In this document: in pieces, positions 10,961 to 23,800 of the stretch
Numbering within the stretch: the stretch's first letter is position 1
Layout: each line of letters begins with the position of its first letter
Source: Lytechinus variegatus
Taxonomy: Eukaryota; Echinodermata; Echinoidea; Temnopleuroida; Toxopneustidae
Direction of reading: 5' to 3'
DNA: 64,000 nt
NCBI RefSeq assembly: GCF_018143015.1
Contig: NC_054750.1
Coordinates: 2,709,501 to 2,773,500 of the forward strand
Notes under the pieces: model-generated
What the model was told of the DNA's origin: nothing
What the model saw: the letters and a program-made list of their open reading frames with translations, nothing else
The model's database searches: none
Program-made: the position numbers and the translations under genes

Positions 10961-13195
10961 CCAATGTGACGTCACCCCCAACCCCTCCAGATACCTACAT
11001 GTATACCTCACAACAGGTGCATGATATACATGCATGTCAGCTCATCATTTCGTTTGACTATTTCACAGACATTATCTCTTCATACATGTATTCGATCAAA
11101 ATTCATCTGATGCATAATTATAAAAACTTAAGTGCTTTTTCACATTATGTAACTTTGACTGAGTAACTATTAAGATGAAGTCTTCATTTGATTCATTTGA
11201 GATGTCGTAAAGAAAACTTTGATTATTTAATTTGTGGACAATTCAATTTGTTTTTAAAAGACAGTTCATATTTTTGGAAGGATTTAAAAAACTTTAAATT
11301 GATATTTTTGTATAAAATGACCCATTAGTGTCACACAATTTTGTTTCATTATATTTGATTAGCCATGAAACCTAAGAAAAAAAGGTCAAAGATTGATTAA
11401 ATATGTAAAATTCATGCAAGAATTAATATGTATTTCTTTTTTACTTAAAACATTAATGTTTTGGAAATTAAAATAGGAACAAGATATCAAGGGAGATAAA
11501 TGTAATCATGATATTTCTTTTATAACTGCAGGGCAGAATTATGCTATGAACAAGTATGAAATACTTTGATAATCAAAATGATATTGTTCAATCTTCTGGA
11601 GAGAATTTTCGATATCATGGACTATTATGAACTACATGTATTCATCACCAGAGCTTGACAAGATATATCCCAAATTGATCATTTTATGATGCTAAGTTCA
11701 ATTCCTCCCAATACGTTTGATAATGATTTAGATCGGGGGCCAAACCATGCAGAAACAATAATACAGGATCATCAGTATTCTTTTACATGATAAAGTTTAA
11801 TTTAACTCACGAACCTCATTTCCTTTTCGGATTAATGAACCTTCAGAATTACGCCACAAATGTTCGGAGTAATGAATCCTTTTTCGTTTTCGGATTAAGG
11901 AACATCGAGGTATAGGCAATTTACGAGTTTCGGAATTACGAACCTTCGGAATTACGAAGTGTAACCGCTCTTCTATAATACGTTGCTATCAGTCAGATCC
12001 TAGACTATTTGTTTGAAGCCTATTACACAACATTCATGTACATACATGTATGACCTGCATGTAGATGGCAACCATTAGGTCGATCATTGTATGTTACATA
12101 TGCCGACCAAGGAAGAGAAAGTCAAATATGTATCCGATTGTCCATTTTCTGGGGGTGACATTTTGTTTGTTTTTAACTATGTTTTAATGTTTTCAACTCT
12201 TCAAGGCTTACTCAGATATGCTGCAGAAAATTGCTTTTTGAGAAGCTACCCGAAGGATCTGTAGTGCAGTCTCAAAGCCAAAAGCAGGACTCGTATGTAT
12301 TCTCTAAATGAGTGACCACACTTCATTAGTTTAGATACATGTAGCTAAAATGGCCAGCTAAACCAGAGATGCGTGATCATCCCTTTAGCTTTACGTTATG
12401 GAAGTTATGGAAAGAAAAAGGCTTTAAAAAAGTAGAGCTTTTGTTACAGAACTTGATATCAATCATAAATCATAAGCTACTTTCATACGTTACTGTAATG
12501 GAGACATTTAGAACATATTTGTCGTACAATTTATCAGTGTGAAACCGGGTCCTAGTTTTCTGCATCATACGTGAACGAGCACAAGAGTTTTTTTCTGTGT
12601 ACTATGTTATCGACATTCATGTATAGATTGCGTTTCAATGCAGTTGAAAAGATATAATGTTCATGATTATGTCTGAGCTTTGTAAATGTGCCTAGTAATT
12701 ATTATTTTTGATTTATATCTGTAAATATTCATGATGCAACCAATATTGATATAAAGGAAGTACACAATCTCTAAGGTTGTTAGTGCAAAGATATGTTACA
12801 TTATTTTAAGCTCTGAATATCTTTGCATTGGTTATGAAGGCAAGTTAAAAAAAAAAACAATTAACTTGCCGTATTTTCACATATTTAGAACAAAATGAAG
12901 CGATTTCTTTGCGCAGGGCATTTGATAATGATATTTGAGTTTAGTGGAAAAGGTTGCACACTTGTACATGTACATATGTAAATATTCTACTTTAATTAAG
13001 AAATATAAGATATTGTTTCTCAACCATATTTCATTTGTATCCTAACGTGTTTGGAGATAGTTTCATTCATCCTTTTTTTTTGCTTACAGATTTTCAACTT
13101 ATCTATACATTACATGCTATGTAATTTGGCCTTTTCCCTACCAAACTACATGTATAACAAATGGACTGAATAAAGATTTGAATACTTTTTAGGGG
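10961..13195 (+). other. ELOF1: Likely ELOF1 3' UTR
   Basis: About 2.2 kb of AT-rich sequence without coding potential runs from the stop codon to a canonical AATAAA at 13169. It includes a degenerate array of TTCGGAATTACGAA-like words at about 11815-11960. The extent is inferred; an ATTAAA at 11394 could give a shorter form. Confidence 0.45.
13169..13174 (+). promoter_or_regulatory. Candidate ELOF1 poly(A) signal
   Basis: AATAAA in the context GGACTGAATAAAGATTTG, the first canonical hexamer I noticed downstream of the ELOF1 stop on the plus strand. Confidence 0.45.
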
Positions 13196-13587
13196 ACTGT
13201 AACATCTCACACTTTGATCCTGATGAAAAAAAGCAAATTTTTGCAATTAAGGATTGAAATTCAACGAGAGAGGAAGCAATAGAACAGTTGTGTACTCTGT
13301 ATTCACTTCATAGAAATGTAGTTATTATTAAAAGTGAATTTCTATCGAGCTTTTCCAAGCATTGTTTTGTTATAACGTACATGCACAGATGATATAATCT
13401 GCTTTAAAGCTATTAGACACATTCACGGCCTTTGATGTCAGTTGTAATAAAATAGTGGGACTCAAATATGAATAAAATCAAAGAGAAACAGTCGTACAAA
13501 AATTGTTAAATTCTGTAAATTCATGTATATATACATTTTTTTCCGATTACTTCATAGAGTCATTGTTTCAAGGAAAGAAATCATTGT

Positions 13588-13698
13588 GTGGGTGCAAAAA
13601 CGCCCTTTGCATAACATTTTTGCGCATCGGAGCGGAAATGTCCTTTTGCAATGCCCTTATGCATTGCACTTATGCGTGCTGCTAAGGGCGTTTTTGCT
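13588..13698. repeat. Short inverted-repeat element
   Basis: GCAAAAACGCCCTTTGC at the left and AAGGGCGTTTTTGC at the right form terminal inverted repeats about 110 bases apart. The interior is rich in GCAT words. Confidence 0.55.
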
Positions 13699-14307
13699 TG
13701 CATGCAGTGCATGAAAGTGTGGTGTTATGGGCATTCTTGCTCTGGCACGAGAAGGTGTGGACTGAGAAAGAAGGCAATAAGATTTGAAAGTGAAAGATAG
13801 GTTGGGGCAATAGGGAAATAAGAAGAAATGGGTGGAGCATTTCATGGACAGTTGCTGTTGGTGATATTAACTGACTATATTGTCCTCAACCAATCAAGAT
13901 GCAAAGATTTCTGGTATCATAACAGACTGAATATTGATACATGAAATGCTCCCAAAATCTGAAGAATTATGAAGAAAATGAAGGAAAGGGGGTTATCAAT
14001 GGGAGGGGAGTACATGTAGGTGCTATAAGAGGCATAGAGAGAGAGAGAGACAGGATCAATGAAGGATTGAGAAATATAATGAGTGGAGAGGGATAGATGT
14101 AGGGTATTGAAGAGGATCGGATGGGAAATATTACAATATGATTGATTGGATAGAAAGATTATAAAAGGAACTGATGGAGAGAGGGGCCTATGAAAGAAAA
14201 GAAATGGGGGGGGGGTGCTTGAGAAAGGTATAAAGTGTAGGAGAGAGTTCAGTGTGGAAGAGAGGAAACCTGTTGCCTGAGAGATTGTAACCACAGCTGA
14301 CATGTTC

Positions 14308-14866
14308 AAAGGGAAAGTCAACCCTCAAGAAAGTTTATTTTGATTAAAAAATAAATCAAACATGATTATGAAAATGTTTCCCCTTTTCTCATATTCTAGT
14401 ATATAAATTGTATATTTCAATTTATGCAGATTTGATAAGGACCCTATAGATTGAATCACAATGGGTTATAACAAAGGCGATTCCAGTTTTTCAGGGATGA
14501 ATCAAAACTTTGTCACAATATAGCCTGGAAAACAAAATATTCCATAAATGATACAAAATAAGTGTTTGATGATATTGGCTCGCTCATACGCATACCATGC
14601 ACATGACAGTTGTGAAAATACACAAAACTTTGAAATATCAGGTCTCTTACTTTACACCAGGGTTTTGGTTAATAAAGATTCAACATAACAAGTATAGAAT
14701 TTCTGTAACAAATTCAAAATGAGCCAATCAAATTGAATGATTTCAGTCGCTTTAAAATATTACTTCAGTGCAAATGTATTATATGAAACAGCCCCCTAAT
14801 TTTGAAGAAAATTGTACTATACTCGTTTGATATAGTTCTCTTTTCTCAAAATAAATGTTTTCCCTT
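14308..14866. repeat. Possible foldback element (family P)
   Basis: Left AAAGGGAAAGTCAACCCTC with TTTATTTTGA; right, reversed, GAAGGGAAAACATTTATTTT. The pairing is imperfect and the interior AT-rich. Confidence 0.35.
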
Positions 14867-16354
14867 CAAGCATAGAGAGGTGAAAAGTTATAAAGAGAAT
14901 GCATTAAAGTGAGAAGGAATGGGTGGGGTGGCAGAAAGCAAGGGAGGGGGGAGGGGAAGAGGTATGAAGGGGGCAAGATAAAGAGAAAAGCGAAAGAGAA
15001 GATAAGAAAGAATAAATCAAAGTTTGAAAACTGATCATACAGTGGGAGTCTGAAAAAAACTTTACACTTCAAATATTAATTCAATGACAAAACATGGCCG
15101 AAACTTGCAACTATCTCCTGAAAGAATATCTTCCCCAGAATAATTTGATACCATTTTTATGTGGTATATGTTTACGCTTGGATAATTAGGAGTTAGTATT
15201 TGTTGTGATACCCAATTTGATTTGTGCCAAAGGCAATGAATGAATAAAGATGTCCTTGAATTCTGTAATAGTTGGAGTATTAAAAATTTGGTAAAATTCA
15301 TTGCAATTCTTTTTTAAAGTTAACATGATAATTGTTTATTTAATAAACACATTTCAGTATTAATTCCAATAATTTAATTGAAAATATATTTCCAATGAAA
15401 TTTAGAGCTACTCAAGGAATTCTCATGCGATAAATTAAATTGGTGATTTTCAAAGAGTTTGTTTTTACCCATACTGCATATGAACAGTGGACAACACCAA
15501 AGCATCAAAAGAAATCATTTGACAAAACAATGACTTATCTTTAATAGTACATTTATTTGATTTTCTCTACATAATCTCGTGTTTGACAACATTGTCAAAA
15601 TTTACCATTCTCATTGATAAACAAAGAAAAATTCTACTGGAAAATTTTGACAAAATAAATTTTCACATATTGGATTATTTCAAACAAACTAGTCTGTGTA
15701 TGAAAGTAAAATTAAATACATATAATTTTCCATCGCTCATTTTCTATTACAAATTGAATGATGGTTAAGTAATTGAAATATATATTATTTAGAAAACGAA
15801 TACAAGAAAGGTAGGAATAAGGTATAAACAAGAAGGAATTTTTTGATGAAATAACATGTACTACACATTTGCTGATCATCTTCAGAGTGCAGGGGAAATG
15901 CTGTTGTGCTAAACCAATCCATGGGTATTTTTTTATACATATTTTTTGCCTATTAAAGGAATAAAAATAGAATAATTATGCATGTATTCTACAAGAATTG
16001 TCAATTAATCCGTTAGAGACTGAGCTTGCATAGTGCATACACTGTATACCGGTATGCAGGCTTGGGGTCTATGCAAAATGTGTGTGGTAACATAATCAAC
16101 AAATCTCCAATCTGTGAGTAGCATCAGGTATAAAAAAATCAATTTGAATTTGCCAACATAAACATTTTGTACGACATCACAAAGAACATTTATTTGATGG
16201 CAATATAGACAGCAAGGCAGTGCGTAATAAAATATTGCCCTGAATTCTGATCTTATTTCATCAAGAACTGTTTCACAATCCATGGCCCCATCACATACGA
16301 TGAATTGAAGAGATACAATCAATATCTACGATCGATTGTATCAGGGTTTTCTTA
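14867..16354. other. AT-rich intergenic DNA
   Basis: A purine-rich patch at 14870-15020 and otherwise unstructured AT-rich sequence. I see no exon-like segment and no repeat shared with the rest of the window. Confidence 0.5.
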
Positions 16355-16540
16355 ATGTACATGTAGTTATTTGCCAGGGGTAAAGTTACAACTGATTGTT
16401 CAATCAATGGTTTAAGCCACAGGGCCCAGGAATTAATGAAGACAAAAAAAATGTACATGTAGTTATTTGCCAGGGGTAAAGTTACAACTGATTGTTCAAT
16501 CAATGGTTTAAGCCACAGGGCCCAGGAATTAATGAAGAAA
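16355..16540. repeat. Recent 96-bp tandem duplication
   Basis: The unit starting ATGTACATGTAGTTATTTGC at 16355 restarts at 16451 and matches base for base for about 85 bases, through CCAGGAATTAATGAAGA. The lack of divergence points to a young duplication. Confidence 0.95.
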
Positions 16541-16654
16541 AAAAATCCTCTTGCAATCAAGATTACAACTGCAGATTATAGCCACATCTAAATGTAACAT
16601 TGAATCTCTAGATTGGTCATTTGGGATTTTGAATTATTTTGAAGTATTATTATT

Positions 16655-16745
16655 AATGATAGGACTCGCTGGGAGAACAGTTTTGGGATCTGAAGTGGCT
16701 ACCCTGCTGAAATATGCCATTATTATCATTATTATTTTCTATTAA
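16655..16745 (+). mobile_element. SINE 3' tail fragment, family 2
   Basis: GAAGTGGCTACCCTGCTGAAA followed by ATTATTATCATT matches the 3' end of the complete copy at 37871-38083. Confidence 0.7.
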
Positions 16746-17187
16746 TTATTGAGAAAATATTTGATAGGTAGATAATAACAAAGAAATGCAAGAGAATATT
16801 TAAAGGAGAGACAAAAAGAAAATTCATTGAAAGAAAACACTTCTGATTTCTTAAAGAAGAATCGTACTTCATGATAGTTTAAAAACCGCTATAACATATA
16901 ATTGAGATACTCAAGGCTGTGATGGAAAAGTGGAAACTACATTGTGTACGGAGAACATCATAGTACTTGTCTAAAAGCAAAGGTTTAAATCAATATGCTA
17001 AAAGCCATACCACATGTAATAAATAATCAAGTTCAAAGGAAATTTCAATTAGGGTGGAATGAATTCAATAAAACATTCACGATGTACTTGTAAAGTCCTA
17101 CATTAGTATTATAATATTTTCATTGTAGAAATGTCATTTTCAATACTTTTTTGGCATTATTGAAATCAATCATCAGAATGGAGACCA

Positions 17188-17346
17188 GGGGAGCGTTTCA
17201 TCAACAGTTTTGTCCGACAAGTTGTCAGATCTGACAACTTTCCTTGAATCTGATTGGCTGAGAGGTACTGTTACTATGGTAACTGTCGGACGAAACAGAA
17301 CTTTTCGGATAAAACGTCCGACAAGTCCTTTCATGAAACGCTCCCC
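17188..17346. mobile_element. Foldback MITE family B, copy 1
   Basis: GGGGAGCGTTTCATCAACAG at the left and TTTCATGAAACGCTCCCC at the right. The interior GTCCGACAAGTTGTCAG words can pair too. Close relative at 58405-58562. Confidence 0.85.
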
Positions 17347-17389
17347 AGCATGTCCACAAAGATTGTTTTCCTAATAAATTGATCCTCAT

Positions 17390-17605
17390 AGGGGGTGTTG
17401 CAAGAAAATATTTGCGATCAATTGCAAATATTCTGTCGCAATTTTACAACTGACAGATCAACGTTAGCTATAGCAAATCAGATTAAACTTATTGTTTCAA
17501 GGAGATTAGCAATCAATCACTAATTTGCAATTAACTGCAAGACATATCATTGATAGAGACCAAAAATAGACTTGCAATTGATTGCAAGTTTCGTGCAACA
17601 CCCCA
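17390..17605. mobile_element. Foldback MITE family C
   Basis: GGGGTGTTGCAAGAAAATAT at the left pairs with CAAGTTTCGTGCAACACCCC at the right. Repeated TTGCAATTGA words lie inside. Confidence 0.8.
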
Positions 17606-18244
17606 TTAGTGGTATATCATATCCATCGGTGTGGAAAAACAATTAAGTGAACATTCAGAGTGACCTTTATATACACATCACATGTACAAAAAAAGTATCA
17701 GCTTCGATTTAATACAGGGATGACTTTCCAACATAAATCCACACGAAGACCCAAAAATAGCCTTTACAAGACAGGAACAAAGAAACATGCGAATAGAGAT
17801 TGAACTTTGAGTACTTTACGAAACAATTATTTTATCATTTTGAACTATAAATCTCTGGCTCCAACATAAACTTGCTTCATTTTGATGTAACACAAAATGG
17901 AAGTTCCAAAGCCCTAAATACTGACTTCATTGTGTTTTGAGTCATACGTAAAGTGTGAATATTGTACAATGCATAATCACGCAAAGAGATAAAATGAGTA
18001 ATCTTTCTTTGTGATTCCTTAATTTTTGGTCACTGCTTTTAATACCAAGTTGACTTATTGGAAAGAATGATAGAAATGTAAATTTTTAAAGACTGAAGTG
18101 CTCATAATAGGATCACATTCAATATCCAACACAAGAGACCTTCACAACAATCTAAGCATCTTACCCCACTATGCGGTTTTGTTTTTATCATTTCTAGTCC
18201 TCCAATTTAAGCATGGAAAAAAAATGGGGATCAAAAAGCCACTA

Positions 18245-18653
18245 TGGCCTGAATTCACAAATGTGGTTTTGAAAACCCACGGTTAAATCCATGGTTTATG
18301 CAGATTTCCTGTATAAATTATGCTTAATTTAATGCATATCAGGCGCGTATAATAGAAAATGTCCTATGCTGATGAGCGCTTTTGTCACAGTGTGCCAAAT
18401 TGACACCTGTTACCACGATTAGATTAAGCTATTTTATTCATGAATCCACTGTTTGAAGAGTGGACTCATTAATAAAATAGCGTGAATAACCACGGCAACA
18501 GGCCTCAATTTGGCACACTGTGACAAAAGCGTGCATCACCATTGGACATTTTTTGATATACGCAGTAAAATAAGCGTAATTTATACAGGAAGTCTGCATA
18601 AACCATGGACTCAACCGTGGGTTTTCAAAACCACCTTTGTGAATTCGGGCCAT
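18245..18653. mobile_element. Foldback MITE family D, copy 1 (almost a full palindrome)
   Basis: GGCCTGAATTCACAAATGTG and the reversed right end GGCCCGAATTCACAAAGGTG open arms that stay paired for about 180 bases (CACAGTGTGCCAAATTG, CTATTTTATT). The centre is near 18450. Sister copy at 27799-28224. Confidence 0.9.
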
Positions 18654-18766
18654 TGAATTCCTGCACACATCACAGGAATGCACAGAACTTTTTCTAAGGT
18701 ATAACTGTTACACTTTGTACACCATGGACCTAATTCTCAACTCTGGTTTAATATAAACTCTGTCCT

Positions 18767-18897
18767 GGAGCCCGTAACACAAAGCTTAGCAATGATCGTA
18801 GAACAAATGTTCATGATTGATTGCATCGACTAAAATGTACAATCAATCTTAAAAATCGAGTGTGCGATCAATTGTTATGCTTAGTGTTACGGACCCC
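18767..18897. mobile_element. Foldback MITE family E, copy 1
   Basis: GCCCGTAACACAAAGCTTAG at the left and TTAGTGTTACGGACCC at the right, with GATTGATT words inside. Relatives at 25880-26010 and 27476-27612. Confidence 0.8.
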
Positions 18898-19307
18898 TAA
18901 TGTTGTGTTTGAACTATGGACAGCCAAATACAACACAAATTTCTAACTGTAGAGATCGCATTCATCAGTACATTCAGTGTTCAAATCTTTCATAACCGTC
19001 TGTGGATAACTAACTTCACCATTGAAGCATACAGAAGTAACACAGTGAGAATATCAAAAGAAAAAGTTAACAGAGCTTTTTAATATTTTTTGGCATCCCA
19101 TAGTCTTAGCATCAATTTAGACCAAGGCCTAATACTAATTCAAACCAGACTTCAGATATATGGGCCCACATGTTCATATTATATTATTTCTATAATTGCA
19201 AATTTACATCCTCAAAATGATTCATGATAAAATTTTAAAGACCATATCACTTTACTACAATTCCTCATCCTCAAGCCACATTTCCTTGCTTTACAGTGAT
19301 TAACTGT

Positions 19308-20103
19308 TAAAAGGGTGCTCCAGGCTGATAATACTTAGATCTAAATAGAGTAAAATTCACTTGGCAAAACACTAAAGATTTCTTCAAAATATGAAAACAA
19401 ATAGCAAGTTTATTTGATTTAAAAGTTAAGCCATATTTTGTGAAAACGGATGACATGTCATCATGCATATGCAATAGGTTGACTGAGGACGCAAAAACAG
19501 TCCCCTCTTTATTTTGATTGATTGATGATTTTTTACCCGATTGCTAAGAAAGCATGAATGCTAGCAAGCAACCAGAGGACCGACGGCTTAAGGTCCCCTC
19601 CAAAGGACCTGGTACTGAGGATCAATTCCTTACCAAAGGGCACTAGCGCACCAAGTGGGAATCGAACCCAGGTCACCGGAATATGAATCCCCCGCTCTAC
19701 CGACTGAGCTATCGCGCCTTTTTCTTTTGTTATTACACAAAATCATAATCAATTTATATTTTCATACAAGTGTTTATGATAAGTGCCCCTTGTAACAAAA
19801 ATTAAATCGGAAGTCAGTCCAATTGTTTTCAATATTAGAGGAAAAATTTCGAACACATTTCATTTCACATAATAAAATACAAAAGAATAAGGGGGGATAT
19901 GGCATCACCAGCTTGCTCATTGAATATTCATGAAGACATGCATAGAGCTGTTTCATCAAAATAATGTATGGCTTTGATATGTTATAGCTTTATTATCTCT
20001 TAATCTATTTTGATGAAATTTTCAGTGTTTTGTTTGTGTGTGTGTGATTTTACTTTATCTCTTCACATCATATCATTTTCAGCCTAGAGTACCCCTTTAA
20101 AGG
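19308..20103. mobile_element. Foldback family I, copy 1, split by a SINE
   Basis: AAAGGGTGCTCCAGGCTGA at the left and CAGCCTAGAGTACCCCTTT at the right are inverted. The right half has TTTTGATGAAATTTTCAG, shared with the copy at 40742-41320. A SINE (19515-19718) interrupts it. Confidence 0.8.
19515..19718 (-). mobile_element. tRNA-derived SINE, family 3
   Basis: The minus-strand head GGCGCGATAGCTCAGTCGGT, then AGAGC, then GGGTTCGATTCCCAC holds clear A and B boxes of a polymerase III promoter. The tail ends in TCAATCAATCAAAA. It is nested inside foldback I. Confidence 0.88.
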
Positions 20104-20486
20104 GGGAAGGGTATTTTGTACCTATGACAGAAAACTCTGAGGAATCTGAGACACTATGTATAATCATCGACTGAATGCACAGATGAAGATTATGTCCAGT
20201 CGATTTCCAACAGAATACAGAGGACCATAAAATTGAATTATACATCAACTGGGATTGCACACGGACTACAATGCACGTTGATGTGGAGCATAATAGTCAA
20301 ACATTGTCTGTGAGTTTGACTATGCACAATGCCAAATGTATATTGGGTGGATTGCATGTTTGTATTTCATGCAGATATACGTGCATTGATGCTCTATAAT
20401 GTATGAAGAAATGAAAGGGTCGTTGACTCGAGGATGCAGTTCGTATAAGGTAGTTAAAAGACTCCTTCGTATAAGTGTACTAAACA

Positions 20487-20656
20487 TGGGGGCCGTTTCA
20501 TAAAGCTGTTCGTAAGTTAAGAGCGACTTTAAGAACGACTGGTGATCCTTTCTTGTTGTGACGGTTCACCATTATGTTCATTAGTAATTATTTAGCACGG
20601 AAGAAAGGTTCACCAGTCGTTCTTAATTTACGAACAGCTTTATGAAACACCCACCT
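20487..20656. mobile_element. Foldback MITE family A, copy 1, in the likely AP1M1 3' UTR
   Basis: GGCCGTTTCATAAAGCTGTT and the right end AACAGCTTTATGAAACACCC form arms including TTAAGAACGACTGGTGA. It starts 98 bases beyond the AP1M1 stop codon. Confidence 0.9.
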
Positions 20657-20753
20657 GTTGATCCATTATCTGGATAACATAACGCCTGCTCTTATAGGCT
20701 GGTAATGACTCTACAAAAGGATGAGTGAATGCGAAGAGGTTTTGATTGGACAG

Positions 20754-20852
20754 TTACTGCACTCTGACTTGGTAATCTCCATTCTGAGTGATGTATCTAA
20801 CCCAAGGTAAGGCTTGATAGCCACTCTTCTCAATAATTTTCAAATATCGAAC
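20754..20852 (-). CDS. AP1M1: AP1M1 coding exon 10 with stop
   Basis: Residues 391-422: [19 protein letters not shown] then [13 protein letters not shown] and TAA at 20754. Acceptor TTTTTCAG. Confidence 0.97.
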   Translation of the reverse strand, partial: VRYLKIIEKSGYQALPWVRYITQNGDYQVRVQ

Positions 20853-23800
20853 CTGAAAAATACAAAGAAAGAGACCAAAAACATAAGATTCTAGTTTCCC
20901 TTGTATAAGAGATGGTATAGGACATATCCAAAATATGACTTTAAATTGATAGAACAGTAGTGGTAATGGCAAATGAAAGTTGCATTATGTTTGCATGCAT
21001 AAAAAGACGTGTGCAAAATTGTGTGACATTCCTTCCATGTATTCTGGCAACTTTAGTGTTTTGTCTGACAGAAATGCAATATAACTTACCCATAATAATA
21101 ATAATAATAATATACAGTTCTTGTATAGCGCATATCACATTATGAATGTCTCTATGCGCTTCCAAAGGACTTGGATATTATTACCCCAGCTGTAGCTTGG
21201 CAGACGTAATTACTAAGATTACAGCGCACACGCATTTCAAGGAAATAAATTCCTGCCAGGTACCCATTCACCTCACCTGGGTTGAGTGCAGCACAATGTG
21301 GATGATTTTCTTGCTGAAGGAAATTACGCCATGGCTGGGATTCGAACCCACGACCCTCTGTTTCAAAGTCAGAAGACTAATCCACTGGGCCACAACGCTC
21401 CACTATATACCGTATACTATAGTTAGTTCTTTTATAGCGCATAACATATCCCTATCCACTTAGGTGAAACAATAGAATCAAGTACAAACTAAAAAATGAA
21501 ATTGGGAAGAAGTTGAAGAATGTTGGGCACCGAGATCATTACATGTTAAATAAATACATTTTTGGAGATGTCTTGAACTTATCTAGGTCTCTACGCCTTC
21601 AAACCCAGAATTAAAATCCATCTCATTGCTAACACAAGAGGTTCTCGCCCTGAATATTACTGGATATGAAAGGATGCCTACCTGAATGCCTGATGTTGTG
21701 AGGTAAGGGATCTCAAACTTGACTGGTTGGAAGTGATCTATCTTTCAAAGTATACATGTGTGTAGTCCACCCCAATGATAATACAGAAGTTCTTGCCCTG
21801 ATTATGACTAAATATTAAAGGGTGTATATAATCTAAGATAGCTTACCTGAATGCCTGATGTTGTGAAGTAAGGGATCTCAAACTTGACACTGATAGGAGG
21901 TCTCCCCTCGGCCTCTTCTGCTGCTACGCTAGGCAGATTGAAGTGAGCTCGCATCAGAAATTCCTTGCCTCCCTGTCGTGGAGAAGAGAACATGATATCA
22001 CTTGTAGTGTTGGTGAATGGGGAAATTATACAGAGATTGCCAACACCAGCTTTGATGCTGGGTTCAGCAGACGACATTCAACACCAGCACTCAACACAAA
22101 CTGCTGGAAATATGTCATATCTCCGAGGTCGAGCCTGATTTCAAGGAAGTTGTTGTGACCAGTGTTGGTGTTGTCAAAGAACCAGCACTAGACTTTAACA
22201 CCGCACTTGATATCATTAATCATGGAATGCCATTGAGGTATACAATTGATAATAATAATAAACAGCTCTTGTATAGCGCATATCACAATTATGAATAATG
22301 TCTCTATGCGCTTCCAAAGGACTTGGATATTATTACCCCAGCTGTAGCTTGGCTGCCGTAATTACTATGATTACAGCGCACACGCATTTCAAGGAATAAA
22401 TTCCTGCCAGGTACCCATTTCACCTCACCTGGGTTGAGTGCAGCACAATGTGGATAAATTTCTTGCTGAAGGAAATTACGCCATGGCTGGGATTCGAACC
22501 CACAACCCCCTGTTTCAAAGTCCGGAGACTAATCCACTGGGCCACAACGCTCCACACCGATATTTGCAAGCGATATACTTACTGGGAAAGACTTGATATG
22601 CCATACCACCGCATTCTTCTCAGGCACGTACTTGGCAAAGCCTACAGTCGTCTTGAACTTGGGCGAGTCTGCGTCGCTTGGAACGGGAATGATGACGTCT
22701 ACATTGTTTGCTGTTGATCTTCGCTTGAACTGGCTCTTTGCTTTGATCATGTACTCCACTCGGGAATGAGAATGACGCTCGATGACAGACTCGATCCAGA
22801 TGAGCGGTTTAACCTGAAGTCAAGGAGGGTAATTGGTTTGAGATATGGTTCAGGGGGCGTTTCATAAAGAGAAACTACCGTAAGTATGCCATTATGCCAA
22901 CTACCATGGTAACAGGGCTAAGCAGCCAATGAAAATCAAGGTTTCCATTGAATTTAATGGCAGAGTTACAATAGTTTGATCTCTTTATGAAACGGTCCCC
23001 AGATACAGGCATTGTCATTTTTACTGGCATCAACATTACCCTAATCATGATTACGTGATCTTTAATCATTATCATCTTCGTCACCATTCCTTGATAATCA
23101 TCATCATCATCATCACCCTCATCATCATCATCAACACCACCCTCATCATCGTCATAACAACCATCATCATCATATTAATCATCATCAATATCAACATCAT
23201 CATCACCATCATAGTCTTAATCATCATATCATCATCATCACAATCGTCTTCATTACCACCATCATCATCATCATCACCAATCATCCTCACCACCACCACC
23301 ATCATAATCGTCACCACTATCATCATAATCCATCCTAATCATCACACCAACTCTTATCATCATCATCATATCACCATCAATCAAAAATCCACAGGACTCA
23401 CATGGGTATTGAGTCTGTACGACATGAGTTCAAACTCCCCATCGGGCGGTATGAAAGAGATGGTACGGTCGTTCTCAAACCGGGAGAGACGCACGCACTG
23501 GTGGAATTTGACGTCTTCCAGCTCGACTGACTTGCTCTTTCCTCCTTGTGGTCAAGAGAATTGGAGGATTGGTCAAAGGCGTGAGAAGAAGGACGAACGA
23601 ACGTACAAACGGACGTTGAGAGTAAGAGAAGACAGAACAAAGAGGAGAGGATGGGAGACAAACAAAGACAGAGAGCTGTATAGTCATAAGAGATCATTAA
23701 CCACACAGATACAGCTAGAGAAACATACAACATAATCAACATTCTATGCCAATGAATACACCTCACCCAATTGTCTTGTTACTAATAATTGCCTCAATGA

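Noticed and set aside
11815-11960. Array of TTCGGAATTACGAA-like words resembling a binding-site cluster
   Set aside because: Looks like a decayed simple or tandem repeat within the probable ELOF1 3' UTR; too degenerate to claim function.
19660-19718. tRNA-like cloverleaf on the minus strand
   Set aside because: A and B boxes are present, but the sequence continues into a SINE body, it lacks a clean acceptor stem, and it is nested in a repeat; called as a SINE head, not a tRNA gene. The same holds for the heads at 9275, 21402, 22553, 37871 and 53003.
23055-23735. 226-residue plus-strand and 81- and 122-residue minus-strand frames
   Set aside because: They come from the CAT microsatellite and the antisense of AP1M1 exon 7.
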